From an uncultured bacterium (lineage in GTDB: Bacteria > Bacillota > Clostridia > Lachnospirales > Lachnospiraceae), in NCBI GenBank assembly GCA_947574055.1, contig CANPIC010000015.1:1-56514 (forward strand): 56,514 nucleotides of DNA, given 5' to 3'. The position numbers were made by a program, and so were the translations under genes. The notes under the pieces were generated by a model, which saw nothing but the letters and a program-made list of their open reading frames with translations, searched no databases and was not told where the DNA came from. This document shows positions 35,114 through 43,381 of this stretch, piece by piece. Within the stretch, counting starts at the first letter, position 1. Each line of letters begins with the position of its first letter.

Positions 35114-36742
35114 CTATCTGGGGATCAGTACCTGACCCCAGTCAGAAATTCCCATCACAGCCTTTGCCTGCTCGGTGTAAGGAGCCGCATTGGGTGTGTC
35201 TATGTATTTATAGAAGTCATAAATCATCTTAGGGCTGCCATCGACATTGGTCAGACCAAATGCAAGGCCCTGCCCGATCTCTGCCATATCATCAGACTCT
35301 CTGGAGAGAATGAACGCATCAATATGCTGGTTGTTCTCTGCCTGCAGATACCCATGTACAAAAGCTGCTGCCTGTACATTCTCTCCCTGAGAAGAGGTGT
35401 AACCAACTTCGGTAGCGATAATGGAACGAACCTGGCCGGTAGGCGCAAGCAGTTCCGGTCTGCACATATAATCTGTCAGTACTTCGATGTTCTCCATGGT
35501 AACATATGCGGAATTTTCATTATGTTTGATCAGATTCCTGTAGTATGCGCCCTTATTCCAGTAAGATGCCCAGGTAAGAGGCAGCGGCATGGGATGACAT
35601 GCAAGACCCCAGTCAATGTTGCCGCCTGCTGCGATATTGGTATTGAAGGAATTGATCAGATCCTTGCTGTCATATTTTACGCCGGCATCTGCCGCTCTGT
35701 TTCTGTCCCACTGCTGGTCGATGCAGATATAGACATTGGCATTGGCATTTCTGCTCTTGATACCGTTATAGAACAGACGGAATGCTTCTGCATATTCATT
35801 GACATAGGCATTCAGATCACGGATATTGATATAGTTCCATTCCACTCTTGCCGTCACTTCATTTCCCACTACCCAGTTGTCCACTTTGCCGTGTCCCTGG
35901 TTGGAATAACGCTCTGCAAGGAAGGAAGCTGCTGCCGTAATATAAGCCACGCCTTCTGCATCTGCATTGTTAAATGCATAGTAAGGACATGCAGCACCAT
36001 CTCTGGAAAGCGGATGGATCAGCTGCGGCCAGTTACCCATATTATTCAGAAGGCATGCCGTGATGCTGATGCCCCTGTCGGACATGGTCTTGAAAATATT
36101 GTCATATTCTGCCACCACAAGTCCATTGAACTGGAATGTCTTGCCATTGTAATTGTAATTGATGGTCGGATAGCTTGCATTGCTGGTAGGTCCCATGATA
36201 TTGGACAGCGGGATATTGTAGATTGCCTGCTTTACCCCCAGATCCACCATCTCGTTACTTGCCAGCTTGACAGGGTCAATCAAAAGTCCCTTCTTACCGG
36301 TGTTTGTTCTGCCTACTGTGTGATCGGCAATCGCTTCCGGATTGACGATGTAAGCGCCCGGGTTAAGCGGTACATACTGTCCGCCCTGCAGAGCAGCTAC
36401 GATAAATTTGGAGTACAGACGGGAATCTGCACTGTTTGCATTAAGCGGTGTGGTAAATGTCGCATTGCCTGCCGCCGGTGCGCTGGCCAGTGCATTGGTC
36501 GTGATTGCATCGGACCAGATCGGTTCTGCAAACAGATACAGCATACCGTCATCGCTGGCTGGTGCGCTGGTTGCGCTGGCAGTCACATTCACATCCTTGC
36601 CACTGATGGACGCCAGTACATTCATCCCACTGCCGGCAGCTTCCACTACCGCCAGATCGTTTCCTGCCCCACCGGTCACTACCAGCACAAGAGCAGAGAG
36701 AATTCCTGCGGCAAGAATTCTCAGAGTTCTTTTGAATCTCAT
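35114..36742 (-). CDS. Secreted DUF5722 glycosidase-like protein
   Basis: 542 residues with a signal peptide (about 1-36, ending near VEAA). The mature part begins with a beta-sandwich-like region and then a (beta/alpha)8-barrel-like domain. Motifs at the expected clan-A positions are WVVGNEV (Glu295 as acid/base candidate) and IIATEVGYT (Glu445 as nucleophile candidate), 150 residues apart, typical of retaining glycoside hydrolases. I recall the family as DUF5722. Gene is the first of a two-gene unit with a secreted SGNH hydrolase. The substrate is not known; a cell-surface or exopolysaccharide role fits. Confidence 0.85.
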   Translation of the reverse strand: MRFKRTLRILAAGILSALVLVVTGGAGNDLAVVEAAGSGMNVLASISGKDVNVTASATSAPASDDGMLYLFAEPIWSDAITTNALASAPAAGNATFTTPLNANSADSRLYSKFIVAALQGGQYVPLNPGAYIVNPEAIADHTVGRTNTGKKGLLIDPVKLASNEMVDLGVKQAIYNIPLSNIMGPTSNASYPTINYNYNGKTFQFNGLVVAEYDNIFKTMSDRGISITACLLNNMGNWPQLIHPLSRDGAACPYYAFNNADAEGVAYITAAASFLAERYSNQGHGKVDNWVVGNEVTARVEWNYINIRDLNAYVNEYAEAFRLFYNGIKSRNANANVYICIDQQWDRNRAADAGVKYDSKDLINSFNTNIAAGGNIDWGLACHPMPLPLTWASYWNKGAYYRNLIKHNENSAYVTMENIEVLTDYMCRPELLAPTGQVRSIIATEVGYTSSQGENVQAAAFVHGYLQAENNQHIDAFILSRESDDMAEIGQGLAFGLTNVDGSPKMIYDFYKYIDTPNAAPYTEQAKAVMGISDWGQVLIPR

Positions 36743-36867
36743 AAATACTTTCCCCTTTCGTTTACAGATTCTGTGAACAGTTACACATCCGTCCTTCTTT
36801 TCCTTCTGATAATATGAGACGGAGTCATCTTGATTGTATCAGAATACCGAATAATTAGCAACAGATA

Positions 36868-36897
36868 TTGTGTATTTCATCCGTTTTCTGCTATACT
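36868..36897 (+). promoter_or_regulatory. Predicted promoter of rqcH
   Basis: Plus-strand TTGTGT, 18-base spacer, TATACT, about 90 bases before the ATG at 36984. Confidence 0.55.
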
Positions 36898-36983
36898 ATA
36901 AAAGCAGTTTAAAAGGTACGATCACCCTGACTGTCTGTTATGCATAATCTGACTGACTGATTGATGATAGAGAAAGGAACATT

Positions 36984-38726
36984 ATGGCTTTTGACGGAAT
37001 TACCATCGCATGTATCAGAAAAGAGCTGGCCGCGGCGCTGACCGGTGGACGGATCATAAAAATCGCGCAGCCCCAGGCAGACGCACTTTTGCTCACCGTA
37101 AGAAGCGGCCGGGCACAGCACCGGCTCTTTTTGTCTGCCAGCGCCTCGCTGCCGCTGGCCTATCTCACCCCGGACAATATGACAAGTCCTCTGACAGCCC
37201 CCAACTTCTGTATGCTGCTGCGCAAATACATCCAGAACGGTAAAATCATCGCCGTCACGCAGCCGGGGCTGGAACGTATCCTGCGTCTTGACATCGAACA
37301 TGTAAATGACCTGGGAGACCTTTGCCAGAAATCTCTGCTGATCGAAATTATGGGCAAGCACAGCAATCTTATTTTCTGCGACGATCATGAGACGATCATC
37401 GACAGCATCAAACATGTATCCGCGGCGGTGAGTTCTGTCAGAGAAGTACTGCCCGGCAGACCTTATTTCATTCCGCAGACACAGGATAAAGCCGATCCTC
37501 TCACGGCTTCCAGGGACAGCTTCGGCGCTCTGCTTCCCGCCAGAGCCCTTCCTGTCTATCGGGCACTGTATATGACTTACACCGGCATCTCCCCCATTAT
37601 CGCACAGGAAATCTGCCATCGGGCAGGCCTGGACGCGGACAGACCTGCCCAGACTCTGACAAAAGACGAACTGGAACGGCTCTGGCAGGCTTTTTCCCCG
37701 CTGATGGATCAGGTGCGCTCCGGCACGTTCTCTCCGGTCATCGTTTACGAAAACGCCTCCCCCAGAGAATATGCCTGTATCCCGCTCACTGTTTATGCAG
37801 AAAGCAAACGCCGGGACTATGATTCTGTCTCCGTTTTGCTCCACGCCTACTATGCGGAAAAAAATGCGATCACCCATGTCCGCCAAAAGTCCGCCGACCT
37901 GCGCCGGATTGTCCAGACAGCTCTGGAACGGAATGTGAAAAAATATGACCTGCAGCTTGCCCAGATCAAAGATACGGAAAAGAAAGAACTCTACAAAGTC
38001 TACGGCGAACTGCTCAACACCTACGGATACGGCCTGGCGCCCGGCAGTAAAAGCATGGAAGCACGCAATTACTACACTGGCGAGATGATCACTGTCCCTC
38101 TGGATCCCCTGCTGACCCCGCAGGAAAATGCCAAAAAATACTTTGACAAATACGGAAAGATGAAACGCACCAGCGAGGCACTGTCGGAACTGACCGGCAA
38201 AGTCAGAACCGAAATCAACCATCTGGAATCCATCGCCGCTTCTCTGGATATCGCACTTAAAGAGGCAGATCTGGTACAGATCAAAGAAGAACTGATCGAA
38301 AGCGGCTACATCCGCAGAAAAGGCGGCACTAAAAAGGCCCGGATCACCAGCCGTCCCCTCCACTACCAAAGCAGCGACGGTTATGATATCTATGTGGGAA
38401 AAAACAACTATCAGAACGATGAACTGACTTTTCATTTTGCGGAGGGCAAAGACTGGTGGTTTCACGCCAAGGGAATGGCTGGCAGCCATGTCATCCTCAA
38501 AGCGGACCGCGACGGCGAAATCCCTGACCGGGCCTTTGAAGAAGCGGGCAGACTGGCCGCCTATTACTCAAGAGCCAGGGATCAGCAAAAAGCGGAAATT
38601 GACTATACCCTCAAAAAAAACGTCAAAAAACCCGGCGGCAGCGCCCCCGGTTTTGTGGTTTATTATACCAATTATTCCCTTGTTATCAACCCCGATATCT
38701 CCGGCATCTGTCTGCTCTCCGACTGA
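36984..38726 (+). CDS. rqcH: RqcH/NFACT protein (ribosome quality control)
   Basis: A 580-residue NEMF-type protein on the plus strand. The N-terminal NFACT-N domain begins MAFDGITIACIRKEL and includes the conserved IMGKHSNLIFCD stretch near residue 120. A coiled coil follows (about 330-445, charged heptads), and the C-terminal NFACT-R domain has HFAEGKDWWFHAKGMAGSHVIL near residue 490. RqcH recruits tRNA-Ala to stalled large subunits and adds C-terminal alanine tails, marking incomplete proteins for degradation. AAAGGAA lies 6 bases before the ATG. It has its own promoter and terminator, as a stand-alone gene. It is a second ribosome rescue route beside ssrA-smpB in this window. Confidence 0.95.
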   Translation: MAFDGITIACIRKELAAALTGGRIIKIAQPQADALLLTVRSGRAQHRLFLSASASLPLAYLTPDNMTSPLTAPNFCMLLRKYIQNGKIIAVTQPGLERILRLDIEHVNDLGDLCQKSLLIEIMGKHSNLIFCDDHETIIDSIKHVSAAVSSVREVLPGRPYFIPQTQDKADPLTASRDSFGALLPARALPVYRALYMTYTGISPIIAQEICHRAGLDADRPAQTLTKDELERLWQAFSPLMDQVRSGTFSPVIVYENASPREYACIPLTVYAESKRRDYDSVSVLLHAYYAEKNAITHVRQKSADLRRIVQTALERNVKKYDLQLAQIKDTEKKELYKVYGELLNTYGYGLAPGSKSMEARNYYTGEMITVPLDPLLTPQENAKKYFDKYGKMKRTSEALSELTGKVRTEINHLESIAASLDIALKEADLVQIKEELIESGYIRRKGGTKKARITSRPLHYQSSDGYDIYVGKNNYQNDELTFHFAEGKDWWFHAKGMAGSHVILKADRDGEIPDRAFEEAGRLAAYYSRARDQQKAEIDYTLKKNVKKPGGSAPGFVVYYTNYSLVINPDISGICLLSD

Positions 38727-38783
38727 CCCGCCCGGATCGACAGTTGCCGGCGTTCACGCCGTTTCCCCTTTCCCGACAAAACA

Positions 38784-38825
38784 GGGACTGCCGCATTTGC
38801 ATGCGCGGCAGTCCCTTGCTTTTTT
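38784..38825. terminator. Bidirectional terminator between rqcH and glgA
   Basis: GGGACTGCCGC and GCGGCAGTCCC arms (11 pairs) around a 10-base loop, followed by TTGCTTTTTT on plus; the minus strand has TTTTG after it. It serves the convergent rqcH and glgA. Confidence 0.85.
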
Positions 38826-38832
38826 CTGACAA

Positions 38833-40278
38833 TTAACCAACCAGCCAGTCGTACATTTCCTGGTATTTTTTTGCGGATACACTCCAGGAAAAATCTGTTG
38901 CCATTCCCCTGTCCACGATCTTGTTCCACTCTCTCTTCTTATCATAATAGATACGCTCCGCATAGCGGATGGCATCAAGCATCTCATGGGCATTATAATT
39001 GGTAAAGCTAAAGCCCGTACCGGTGCTCTCATATTCATTGTAAGGTTCTACCGTATCCTTCAGGCCGCCGGTTTCACGCACGATGGGCACTGTGCCATAA
39101 TGCAGTGCCATCAACTGGCTCAGCCCGCAGGGCTCAAAGAGGGACGGCATCAGAAACGCATCGCAGGCTCCGTATATCTTGTGGGACAATGCTTCCGAAT
39201 AATAAATATTGGCAGATACCTTGTCGCTGTATTTCCAGTCAAAATGGCGGAACATATTTTCATACTGTTCCTGCCCGGTCCCCAGAACCACAAGCTGGAT
39301 ATTATCCTGGCAAAGTTCATCCATCACATAGGAGATCAGATCAAATCCCTTCTGGTCGGTGAGACGGGACACTATGCCAATCATAAACTTCTTGTCATCC
39401 TGTTCCAGTCCCAGTTCTTTTTGCAGTTCCCGTTTATTTTTTACCTTTTCCTTACGGAAATTCACTGCATCATATTTAAAAGGAAGATGCGGGTCGGTAG
39501 CAGGATTGAAATCATCATAATCAATACCATTGACAATACCACGCAGATCACCGCTCCGGGCACATAAAAGGCCATTGAGACCCTCTCCATAGAAGTCTGT
39601 CTTGATCTCTTCCGCATAGGTATCGCTGACTGTGGTAATGGCATCCGCATATACCAGACCGCCCTTTAACAGATTAGCGTCTTTATAACATTCCAGCTTA
39701 TCCGGCGTAAAGAAATAATCCGACAGCCCTGTGATCTCCTTCACAGTCTTAACATCCCATTTCCCCTGGAATTTCAGATTATGTATCGTCATTACGGTCT
39801 TAATACCACGGAAAAAATCATTGTCCTGAAAACGCTCTTTCAGATACACAGGCACGAGGCCAGTCTGCCAGTCATGACAATGGATGACATCCGGTCTGAA
39901 TTCAATAACCGGGAGAACGGAAAGCAGTGCCTTGGAAAAGAACGCGAACTTGGTCACTTCCCAGAGTGTATCATCCCCGTACGGCTTCATGCCGCCGAAA
40001 TACTCCTCATTGTCGATAAAGTAAAACTTTACACCGTCCACCTCTGCTTCCAGGATGCCCACATACTCGCTCTTAAAATGAAAGTCCATATAGAAATGGC
40101 TCACATAATTCATACGGTCCTTCATCTCCTGCTTTATGCAGGTATATTTGGGCATGATCACCCTGACATCAAAAAACTCCTTATCAATACACTTTGGCAG
40201 AGACCCCGCCACATCGGCCAGACCTCCGGTTTTAATAAATGGAACCCCCTCTGATGCTGCAAATAAAATGTGTTTCAT
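38833..40278 (-). CDS. glgA: Glycogen synthase GlgA
   Basis: 481 residues of the GT5 family. The N-terminal ADP-glucose loop reads KTGGLADVAGSLPK (residues 17-30). The C-terminal half holds EPCGLSQLMALHYGTVPIVRETGGLKDTVEP, which includes the catalytic Glu of the EX7E-like motif. It adds glucose from ADP-glucose to glycogen, in the cytoplasm. It is preceded by GAGAGGA 6 bases before the ATG and follows the receiver-less Spo0A gene by 81 bases. No glgB/C/P genes lie nearby, so it is a lone glycogen gene here. Confidence 0.95.
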   Translation of the reverse strand: MKHILFAASEGVPFIKTGGLADVAGSLPKCIDKEFFDVRVIMPKYTCIKQEMKDRMNYVSHFYMDFHFKSEYVGILEAEVDGVKFYFIDNEEYFGGMKPYGDDTLWEVTKFAFFSKALLSVLPVIEFRPDVIHCHDWQTGLVPVYLKERFQDNDFFRGIKTVMTIHNLKFQGKWDVKTVKEITGLSDYFFTPDKLECYKDANLLKGGLVYADAITTVSDTYAEEIKTDFYGEGLNGLLCARSGDLRGIVNGIDYDDFNPATDPHLPFKYDAVNFRKEKVKNKRELQKELGLEQDDKKFMIGIVSRLTDQKGFDLISYVMDELCQDNIQLVVLGTGQEQYENMFRHFDWKYSDKVSANIYYSEALSHKIYGACDAFLMPSLFEPCGLSQLMALHYGTVPIVRETGGLKDTVEPYNEYESTGTGFSFTNYNAHEMLDAIRYAERIYYDKKREWNKIVDRGMATDFSWSVSAKKYQEMYDWLVG

Positions 40279-40359
40279 AGCTATCCTCTCATAAAATCAT
40301 TGGTTATTAATTCATCGCCTTCGTGTACAGTATATCATCTTCTCTGTTAATTGGGAAGA

Positions 40360-40875
40360 TTAATTTCTGTATTGAAGGCGGATTTTATCGGCAATCAGGG
40401 CTATAAACTCGGAATTTGTAGGTTTCCCCTTGCCTGTGTTAATGGTGTAACCAAACATGGCATCCAATGTCTCCATCTTGCCCCTGTTCCATGCCACTTC
40501 GATAGCATGGCGTATGGCCCGCTCTACTCTGCTGGACGTAGTCTGAAACTTCTTGGCGATCGTCGGATAGAGAATCTTGGTAATGGAATTCAACATCTCC
40601 ACGTCCTGAACCGACATCATAATCGCCTCCCGCAGATATTGATATCCCTTGATGTGTGCAGGTACGCCGATTTCATGGATCATGTTGGTCACATCCTTCT
40701 CCAGATCCCGTTCCACCATCCGGCTGCTTGTGTAAACCGGTTTTGTCTCTTCCCTGAGTCCGGAAGATGGAACTGTAATCATGATCTGAAATTCTTTGTT
40801 CGTATGGATCAGATCGGAAAGTAATTTGAATACTTGTTCGTTATCTTTCGTAGCCGCTACACTCAGTTGTTCCAT
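40360..40875 (-). CDS. Receiver-deleted Spo0A-type transcription factor
   Basis: 171 residues from the ATG at 40875, which has CGGAGG 6 bases upstream (no other start is as good). Residues about 59-171 are a near-complete Spo0A effector domain: [64 protein letters not shown]. The first 38 residues resemble the start of a Spo0A receiver ([12 protein letters not shown] against MEKIKVCIADDN in Bacillus), but the middle of the receiver, including the phosphoacceptor Asp and the switch Lys, is absent; full Spo0A is about 265 residues. No frameshift was seen. Such a protein would bind 0A boxes without phosphorylation. A promoter lies upstream. Confidence 0.9.
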   Translation of the reverse strand: MEQLSVAATKDNEQVFKLLSDLIHTNKEFQIMITVPSSGLREETKPVYTSSRMVERDLEKDVTNMIHEIGVPAHIKGYQYLREAIMMSVQDVEMLNSITKILYPTIAKKFQTTSSRVERAIRHAIEVAWNRGKMETLDAMFGYTINTGKGKPTNSEFIALIADKIRLQYRN

Positions 40876-40930
40876 AATTGACCTCCGTTCACTATATTTC
40901 TTATCAATATGGCATTTATCGCCTATATTC

Positions 40931-40959
40931 ATTATAAACATCTGTCAATTTTCGTTCAA
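40931..40959 (-). promoter_or_regulatory. Predicted promoter of the Spo0A-type gene
   Basis: Minus-strand TTGAAC, 17-base spacer, TATAAT, about 60 bases before the ATG at 40875. A GAAT next to the -10 resembles sigma-H sites, but I do not see a matching upstream element. Confidence 0.6.
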
Positions 40960-40999
40960 CTGTTAAGAATCGCAGAATCTGCGTTAAATCGCCCCGATC

Positions 41000-43333
41000 T
41001 TACAGCTTCCTTTCCAGATCATCCAGCGACTCATATCCGTACAAAAGCGCGGAATTACCGATAGTCTCCTCTGCCAGATTTCTTTCCTCCCTGCACAGCG
41101 CCGCCACAAACCGCCCGTACAAATCCAGGGTACTGTCGGAATACGTCGAAATCTCCCCCCGCAAATAAGTCTCATAGGAAGTATTATAGAGCGTGTCTTC
41201 GCTGGTATGGATGCTCCTTGCCATAGCGGATGCCTTCGGATAGCGGCGTGCACATTCCTCCATCCATCCCACCTGGATCTTCACAATTTCTTCAATAATC
41301 GCCCTTTTCTCCGGCAAAATCTCGGGAAATCTGTCTGCAATGCCGCGATACCCTTCCGGATCTGTGCTTTCCATCATCCGGCCATATTTTTCTGCAATCA
41401 GATTCCAGCCGGCTTCCTCTGCGTTGTCAAAATCCACAAGGTAACTTCTGAGCATCGGAATCGTCCAGGTCAGGTACTGGCTCTTTCTCATCAGATGGAA
41501 GGTATTCCAGTCATCCTGACAGTCTGCCCGCCCGCCGATGTTCTTTACCTGATCAAAAGCCCTCCATTCTCTGGCAATTAATTGGTGAATGAGTCCTTCC
41601 TTCACCGTCTTGTTGCCGGCATCATTTTGCGTAATTGCCTGGAGGATATTGTCGGTATGATGATCCAGATAATTGTCATCCCCTGTCGTCAGACTCTGTT
41701 TCTTCATCTCATCAATAATCAGTGCGACAATAATCTCAATGGTCTGCGGAATCCGTTCGTCCCCGATCATCATGTCGGAAATGGCATTTAAGATATCCCC
41801 GATCACTGCCAGTATGGGCAGATTCTCCATGCCTTTATGCATCCATTTATAAAAAGGGGCATATTTACGGTTGAGCAGATACACAATGGCCATGGTATGT
41901 TTCATAAATTCACCCAGGGCTACCTCTGCCGTCACCTTGTCTCCCCGTCTTAGCATCCTGCTGTAATTGTACTGACCGGACTGGGCGATCAGTGCCGCTT
42001 CCCGGGCGATCTTTTTCAGACGCACATCTTTGGGATAATGAGCCAACAGCCCCTTGCGGATTCTGGTAAATTCACCCAGATCATCCCTGAATACCCGGCC
42101 GCTCGTAGCCGCCGCCAGCCGGTAATCTTCCATATACAACCACTGACTGTTGGTGGTGGGAACATCTGCAAAACCGGTTAGCCGCTCATAAAAGGCACCA
42201 ATGCAAAATACCCCTACCCGCCTGGGCGCTTTAGGAGAGACCCTTCTTGTAATTCCCATATAGGTAGTCGGCAATTTGTCATATTCCGCCTGCAGCGCCT
42301 CGCCGATCTCCTCATAAACAGAATCTGTCAAAAAGAGACAAAAACCCGGCCCAAAATCATGGTCTCTGGATATCTCATCATCAAATCCCAGACATTCCGA
42401 TCCTTCCCCGACCATTCCCGCCGCGATATAGGGCAAATAAGCCGGAAAATGAGCTCGCAGCATAGGTTCCCCATACTCATGATAAAAGGCTTCACACAGA
42501 TCCAGCCCTGAAGTAAACTGTCTGACCACACTGGGGCTTCCGGCGATCTGCTTCTCGACGGCACTCAGATTCTGGGCTACAATCTCATATGCTGCGCTGC
42601 GTCCGGTATTTTTTTCAATCTCTGCCAGCGCCATCCGGTAATACCGCGCCGACTCTTCCAGATTCCCTGCCAGATACTGCGCCTCGCCCATGGCCGACAA
42701 GGCTCCGCTGTAGTGAAAGTCTTTCTGCTCATCCATCTCAAAAATGGAGAACGCCGCTTTCAAATGATCCGTGGCTTCTACATATCTGCCAAGTTTTAAC
42801 AAAGACGCCGCCAGATTGGTGTGCGTCACTGCCGTCTCAATCCTGGCATCCGCATTGGCGCTGACTATTGGCAGCGCCCGTTCCAGACAGATGCAGGCTT
42901 CTTCGAAATCGCCCATTTCCTGATATAAAAGGCTGAGATTGTTATACAGGCTGGCAAATCGGAAATCATCGTCCTGCAAATGGCTTTGGTAGATCAAAAG
43001 CACTGTCTTATAATTGGTCATGGACTCGGCCAGCTTTCCCGCTGCCCGGTAGGCATTGGCGATGTTCAGCAGGGAGGTGGCATAGGGAACGCTCCCCTGC
43101 AGATGGTTTCGCTCCAGTACTTCCATCAGTCTGTCACAATAGATGCAGCATTTGTCGTATTTACTCACATCACGCAGATAGCCGATCATCTCATTGAGCA
43201 GTGTGATCAGCGCACCATCGTCACCTGCTTCCAGAGCCTGTGTCATCCGGTTATCCAGATATCCTTCCACTTTATCCATCTGGTATGTGGCAAACAGCCT
43301 GTCAAGTTCCCGTAAAATCGTGTCCATATCCAT
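41000..43333 (-). CDS. TPR - DUF4037 - DUF4125 protein
   Basis: 777 residues from the ATG at 43333 (AGG 8 bases upstream; GTG/ATG starts at 43342/43339 are possible). Residues about 1-260 are tetratricopeptide-like repeats (NIANAYRAAGKLAESMTNY, NLSLLYQEMGDFEEACICLERALPI, NLAASLLKLGRYVEATDHL). Next is a nucleotidyltransferase-like DUF4037 domain with GSECLGFDDEISRDHDFGPGF near residue 310-330; the D-x-D-type acidic pair looks retained. The final 185 residues match DUF4125 (EWRAFDQVKNIGGRADCQDDW, then KYGRMMESTDPE). It is cytoplasmic, lies in the interval where spo0A normally follows spoIVB, and has its own promoter. The function is unknown; an NTP-transfer or signalling role is a guess. Confidence 0.85.
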   Translation of the reverse strand: MDMDTILRELDRLFATYQMDKVEGYLDNRMTQALEAGDDGALITLLNEMIGYLRDVSKYDKCCIYCDRLMEVLERNHLQGSVPYATSLLNIANAYRAAGKLAESMTNYKTVLLIYQSHLQDDDFRFASLYNNLSLLYQEMGDFEEACICLERALPIVSANADARIETAVTHTNLAASLLKLGRYVEATDHLKAAFSIFEMDEQKDFHYSGALSAMGEAQYLAGNLEESARYYRMALAEIEKNTGRSAAYEIVAQNLSAVEKQIAGSPSVVRQFTSGLDLCEAFYHEYGEPMLRAHFPAYLPYIAAGMVGEGSECLGFDDEISRDHDFGPGFCLFLTDSVYEEIGEALQAEYDKLPTTYMGITRRVSPKAPRRVGVFCIGAFYERLTGFADVPTTNSQWLYMEDYRLAAATSGRVFRDDLGEFTRIRKGLLAHYPKDVRLKKIAREAALIAQSGQYNYSRMLRRGDKVTAEVALGEFMKHTMAIVYLLNRKYAPFYKWMHKGMENLPILAVIGDILNAISDMMIGDERIPQTIEIIVALIIDEMKKQSLTTGDDNYLDHHTDNILQAITQNDAGNKTVKEGLIHQLIAREWRAFDQVKNIGGRADCQDDWNTFHLMRKSQYLTWTIPMLRSYLVDFDNAEEAGWNLIAEKYGRMMESTDPEGYRGIADRFPEILPEKRAIIEEIVKIQVGWMEECARRYPKASAMARSIHTSEDTLYNTSYETYLRGEISTYSDSTLDLYGRFVAALCREERNLAEETIGNSALLYGYESLDDLERKL

Positions 43334-43351
43334 TTTCATCACCTCATCCCT

Positions 43352-43379
43352 ATTATACCATATTTATATGAATTGTCAC
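43352..43379 (-). promoter_or_regulatory. Predicted promoter of the TPR-DUF4037 gene
   Basis: Minus-strand GTGACA, 16-base spacer, TATAAT, directly after the end of spoIVB. The predicted transcript start leaves a short leader with a GAGGTG ribosome site. Confidence 0.65.
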
Positions 43380-43381
43380 CT

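Noticed and set aside
34595..36817. A 740-codon plus-strand frame opposite the SGNH and DUF5722 genes.
   Set aside because: It lies antisense to two clearly coding secreted genes with signal peptides, and its product is rich in Cys, His and Ile without domain or start site; a by-product of codon bias.
36909..38489. A 526-codon minus-strand frame opposite rqcH.
   Set aside because: The plus strand encodes an unmistakable RqcH; the antisense product has no motif.
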